A DNA stretch of 51,218 bases from an uncultured Trueperaceae bacterium (GTDB taxonomy: Bacteria; Deinococcota; Deinococci; Deinococcales; Trueperaceae), in assembly GCA_937907415.1 (NCBI GenBank), contig CALCHY010000143.1, positions 1 through 51,218 on the forward strand. Reading direction: 5' to 3'. The position numbers and the translations under genes were made by a program. Positions 48,705 through 51,218 of this stretch are shown piece after piece. A model generated the notes under the pieces. It saw nothing but the letters and a program-made list of their open reading frames with translations. It was not told where the DNA came from and did not search any database. Numbering within the stretch: the stretch's first letter is position 1; the number at the start of each line of letters is the position of its first letter.

Positions 48705-49453
48705 AAGGCCTGAATCTCTTCCGCGACTACTTCCGCGAGTACACCGACTGCTACGTCCTCATCGGGGGCACAGCGAGCCACCTCGCCCTGAAGGAAGAAG
48801 CCCTCGACTTCCGCGCCACCAAGGACCTCGACATCATCCTCTGCATCGAAGCCCTAAACGAGCGCTTCCTGGTCGCCTTCTGATAGTTCGTGCAAGCCGG
48901 CGGCTTCGCGCGCCAAGAGCGCGCCGCGAACCCGCGCACCTGCTACCGCTTCCAGAAGCCGAGCGACCCCGCCTACCCCCACATGCTCGAGCTGTTCTCC
49001 CGCCAACCTGACGGAATCAACGTGCCGCCCGGGACACACCTCACGCCCATCGCCAGCGACTCGGATCTCTCCAGCCTCTCCGCTATCCTGCTCGACGACA
49101 CCTACTACCGCTGGGTCATGGCGGGCCGCCGCCACACAGGTGGCATAACGACCGTCGGCCCGGAACACCTCATCCCGCTCAAAGCGCGCGCCCACCTCGA
49201 CCTGCGCGCCCGCCGCGAGCGCGATGAGCCGGTCAAGGCGAGCGACATCAAGAAGCACCGCAACGACGTCGTGCGCCTAGCACAGCTCCTCGCGCCGACG
49301 CCCATCGCGAACGTCCCCGCGGTCGCGCGCGTCGACCTCCGCGCCTTCCTGGCCGTCCTCGACCTCGACGCGGAGCGACTGCGGAACCTCAAGGTCGCAT
49401 TCCCCACCCCGGAAGCGGTCGCCCGACTCCTCGAGACCGCCTACTCGCTATAG
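48698..49453 (+). pseudogene. AbiEii-like nucleotidyltransferase toxin with two in-frame stops
   Basis: The frame has nucleotidyltransferase motifs: LIGGTASHLALKE (Gly23, Gly24) and the metal-binding KDLDIIL (Asp43, Asp45), as in AbiEii/MenT-type toxins, which modify tRNA or other targets. After LNERFLVAF come TGA and TAG (48881-48886), and the same frame continues with FVQAGGFARQERAAN through IPLKARAHLDLRARRERDEP to a stop at 49453. The expected residues there are Trp-Glu, each one base away (TGG to TGA, GAG to TAG). Full length would be about 250 residues. The rest is well preserved, so inactivation is recent, or the toxin was knocked out while the antitoxin was kept. Confidence 0.82.
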
Positions 49454-49526
49454 ACGACTAACGCCCTAGAGGCACAACCACGCGCGCTTGCCAGGCGCGC
49501 CCCGGGCCCCTTGAGGCGCCCCGCCG

Positions 49527-50525
49527 CTACTCCCAGGTTTTGCCCGCCAGCTTCGCGGCGAGATCCGCGGCGCCCTGGAAGTCGCCGACCACCTCCTGCA
49601 CATCGACGTACCGCTGGCCCATGATGCCGCCCCACGAGCTCTTCATGAACCCCGTGGGGTGAGGCGTGCCGCAGAAGAAGCGGTGTCCTGTGGCGATCTC
49701 GTAACCGCACTCGGTCTTGGCGTCGGCGATGATAGCGCGCAGCCGCTCGTCGTACTCGTCCGTTCTCTCGCCGGACACGAGCTGCTTGTCCAGCTTGCCG
49801 TCCACCAGTGTTACATCGAACACGCTCTCGTTCGCCCACAGCGCCTGCACGCGCTTGTCCTTGTAGACCCCGGTGTACTGGTGCGCCGAGTAGCCGCGGT
49901 CGTTGGGGTGGAAGTAGATGCCGTGACGCACGTTGATCTCCAGGCTGTTGCCGCACGGCACGATCCTAAGCAGGAAGCGCGAGCGGTCCACCAGGCCGGC
50001 GTCCCAGCAGTACTCCACGTAATCGCCGACCAGCTCGTTCATCTCGTATTCGTACGGCTGGAACAATCCCGAGAGAGCGCCGATGACGTCCTCGAAGGTG
50101 ACGATACTGAAGATCACGCCGCGTGCCGCCTGCGCGTGCGCCAGTTCCCGCCGGATGCCCCGCTCCTCCGCGTCGCCGAGCGGCTGCCTGGTCAGGAGCA
50201 GCAGGATCTTGTGCTCCTGGTCCGAGAAGCCGCCCGCGTGATCCACCAGCTGACGCACGTTGACGGGCGCGCCGACCTTGGTCTCGATGACAATCTTGAA
50301 GCTGCGCTGGATTATCGTGCCGTCAGGCACCGAGCCCTCACCGCGCTGCTGTTGCTGGATCTCCAGGCCGATCTCAATCGGCGCGTCCGCGTCCACCAGC
50401 TGGTTGATGAGATCCGCAGCCTTCTGCGGCGCGTAAGCGTAGATGCGCGCCAAGAGCTGCAAGGTGTTGTTCGTGACTGTGTTCTCGTAGCTCGAGTAAC
50501 GCTGGAAGTAATGGACCTTCGCCAT
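49527..50525 (-). CDS. PD-(D/E)XK-nuclease-like protein of unknown function
   Basis: The 332-residue protein has an N-terminal nuclease-like core: KVHYFQRYSSYENTVTNNTL, then a candidate active site PDGTIIQ (Asp68) and IVIETKVG (Glu81, Lys83), followed by VRQLVDHAGGF and LLLLTRQPL. This is the D-(E/D)xK layout found in many restriction and defence proteins. The C-terminal 150 residues include GYSAHQYTGVYKDKRVQALW and HRFFCGTPHPTGFMK, not recognised. No partner gene is present. GGGGGAAT precedes the ATG; an upstream frame without that signal was discarded. A role in defence is inferred from fold and location only. Confidence 0.72.
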   Translation of the reverse strand: MAKVHYFQRYSSYENTVTNNTLQLLARIYAYAPQKAADLINQLVDADAPIEIGLEIQQQQRGEGSVPDGTIIQRSFKIVIETKVGAPVNVRQLVDHAGGFSDQEHKILLLLTRQPLGDAEERGIRRELAHAQAARGVIFSIVTFEDVIGALSGLFQPYEYEMNELVGDYVEYCWDAGLVDRSRFLLRIVPCGNSLEINVRHGIYFHPNDRGYSAHQYTGVYKDKRVQALWANESVFDVTLVDGKLDKQLVSGERTDEYDERLRAIIADAKTECGYEIATGHRFFCGTPHPTGFMKSSWGGIMGQRYVDVQEVVGDFQGAADLAAKLAGKTWE

Positions 50526-51218
50526 GCTTATTCCCCCTAATGACCTAGTACACGTAGCCGCGGCACGCCCCGGCCTGAAAGCTAGAAACCTAGATGCAAT
50601 GGATGGGCGCGAACCGTGTGGCAGTCCTCTTATACCTTGCCGGTCGACGCCCCCCAGCAGAACCGCCAGCGCCTCGACCTCACCAAGCAACAATCAAGAG
50701 ACGAAAGTGTAAGAGATGATCGAGTCCTCGAGCGCTATATCGCAAGCTGATCCAGCGTTGGCGGCAGCCCGTCGACAGCTTGGCTGGGGCCTAGAGAGTC
50801 TAGGCAACGAATCAGGCGGGCGTGCCCGACAGAATGTGCTCGACTAATTCCAGCACGATCCCGCCCCCGTCGGCGTCGATGATCGCCTGCGGCGTATTGC
50901 CGTCCAGCACCAATCAACGACCAAGGCACCGCAGCCATCCACAGAACATGCCCATTAGCGAGCGATGTAGTCAATGCCTACCGGAGCTGGCACGCAGACG
51001 GCACCCTGGCAATCCGCTCAGACGAGGCCCATCCCAGAAGCGTAACTGAGAACGTCCCCATGCGGCCCACGCTGCGAAGCGAGTTAACTTCGGAATGAAC
51101 TAACGACGCGTGAGCGCCGCCAGGCTCCGCTCCATTACCACAGCGTCCCGAGTGTGAGCCATGTGTCCCGTAACTAGGGCGTATGGCCCAGATGTGGGGC
51201 GGCAGTGATACCATCACG
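50526..51218. other. 690-bp region at the window end without a confident gene
   Basis: It should contain the promoter of the PD-(D/E)XK gene. A minus-strand stretch ending at 50813 reads VLDGNTPQAIIDADGGGI then VLELVEHILSGTPA and stop, protein-like but truncated and not recognised. Nothing else was supported. Confidence 0.35.

Noticed and set aside
50735..50974. Minus-strand frame and neighbouring peptide near the window end
   Set aside because: Only a short protein-like end (about 33 codons to a stop at 50813) is visible, preceded by a stop codon; not enough to call a gene.

Overview
The window is GC-rich bacterial chromosome, apparently an accessory region. It has three lipobox lipoproteins (two with right-handed beta-helix-like repeats), many small toxin-antitoxin genes, and several genes whose start codon lies only 5-8 nt after a TAnnnT -10 box, which implies leaderless mRNAs. 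That mix fits Deinococcota (a Truepera-like lineage), but no marker gene is present to prove it; the assignment is an inference of low confidence. No rRNA, confident tRNA or CRISPR array was seen.

Layout. 0-3 kb: a tyrosine recombinase divergent from an AAA+ DUF4143 ATPase, with a shared ATGCAACATAAT motif around both. 3-8 kb: a PEP-mutase-like/AhpD-like gene pair, a PAS-GAF-GAF-HD-GYP phosphodiesterase, an IS1634-type transposase scrap, and an excisionase-like HTH antitoxin with only the first codons of its PIN toxin left. 8-21 kb: cell-surface and signalling genes: a giant beta-helix lipoprotein, a paralogue of its N-terminal module, an ankyrin protein, a histidine kinase with an HD-GYP protein whose receiver lacks the phospho-acceptor Asp, a divergent OmpR-type regulator, and a TIG/beta-helix lipoprotein.

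21-31 kb is a defence/mobile island: two related small ORFs flank an RHH-PIN toxin-antitoxin pair and an NYN-nuclease pseudogene; then comes an OLD-family ATPase-TOPRIM nuclease plus UvrD-like helicase pair (Gabija-type), a serine recombinase, a membrane-anchored Mrr-type nuclease, a frameshifted partial copy of the recombinase, and a signal peptidase I.

31-43.7 kb is one long minus-strand catabolic operon of eleven genes, starting with a GntR/FCD regulator that has a recognisable promoter and a 12-bp palindrome. It encodes an enolase-superfamily enzyme, RidA, a TPP-dependent enzyme, a peptide/opine-type ABC importer lacking ATPase genes, a creatininase-family amidohydrolase, an NAD-dependent epimerase, an amidase and a ketoglutarate-semialdehyde-type aldehyde dehydrogenase. 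Most junctions are 4-bp overlaps. The substrate is unknown; a nitrogen-containing (amide) sugar acid or hydroxy acid is a reasonable guess.

43.8-51 kb is a cluster of antitoxin-like genes almost without toxins: a frameshifted HTH protein, an RHH-HTH fusion, a HigA, two 58-aa paralogues, an XRE and a Phd antitoxin, and an AbiE-like pair whose nucleotidyltransferase is broken by two stop codons. A PD-(D/E)XK protein follows. Between the first genes lie four copies of a structured element of about 85-105 nt with covarying stems, GNRA and UUCG tetraloops and a TGC(TAnnnT) promoter motif at constant distance. This looks like an undescribed family of leader RNAs or small RNAs and is the most interesting item in the window.
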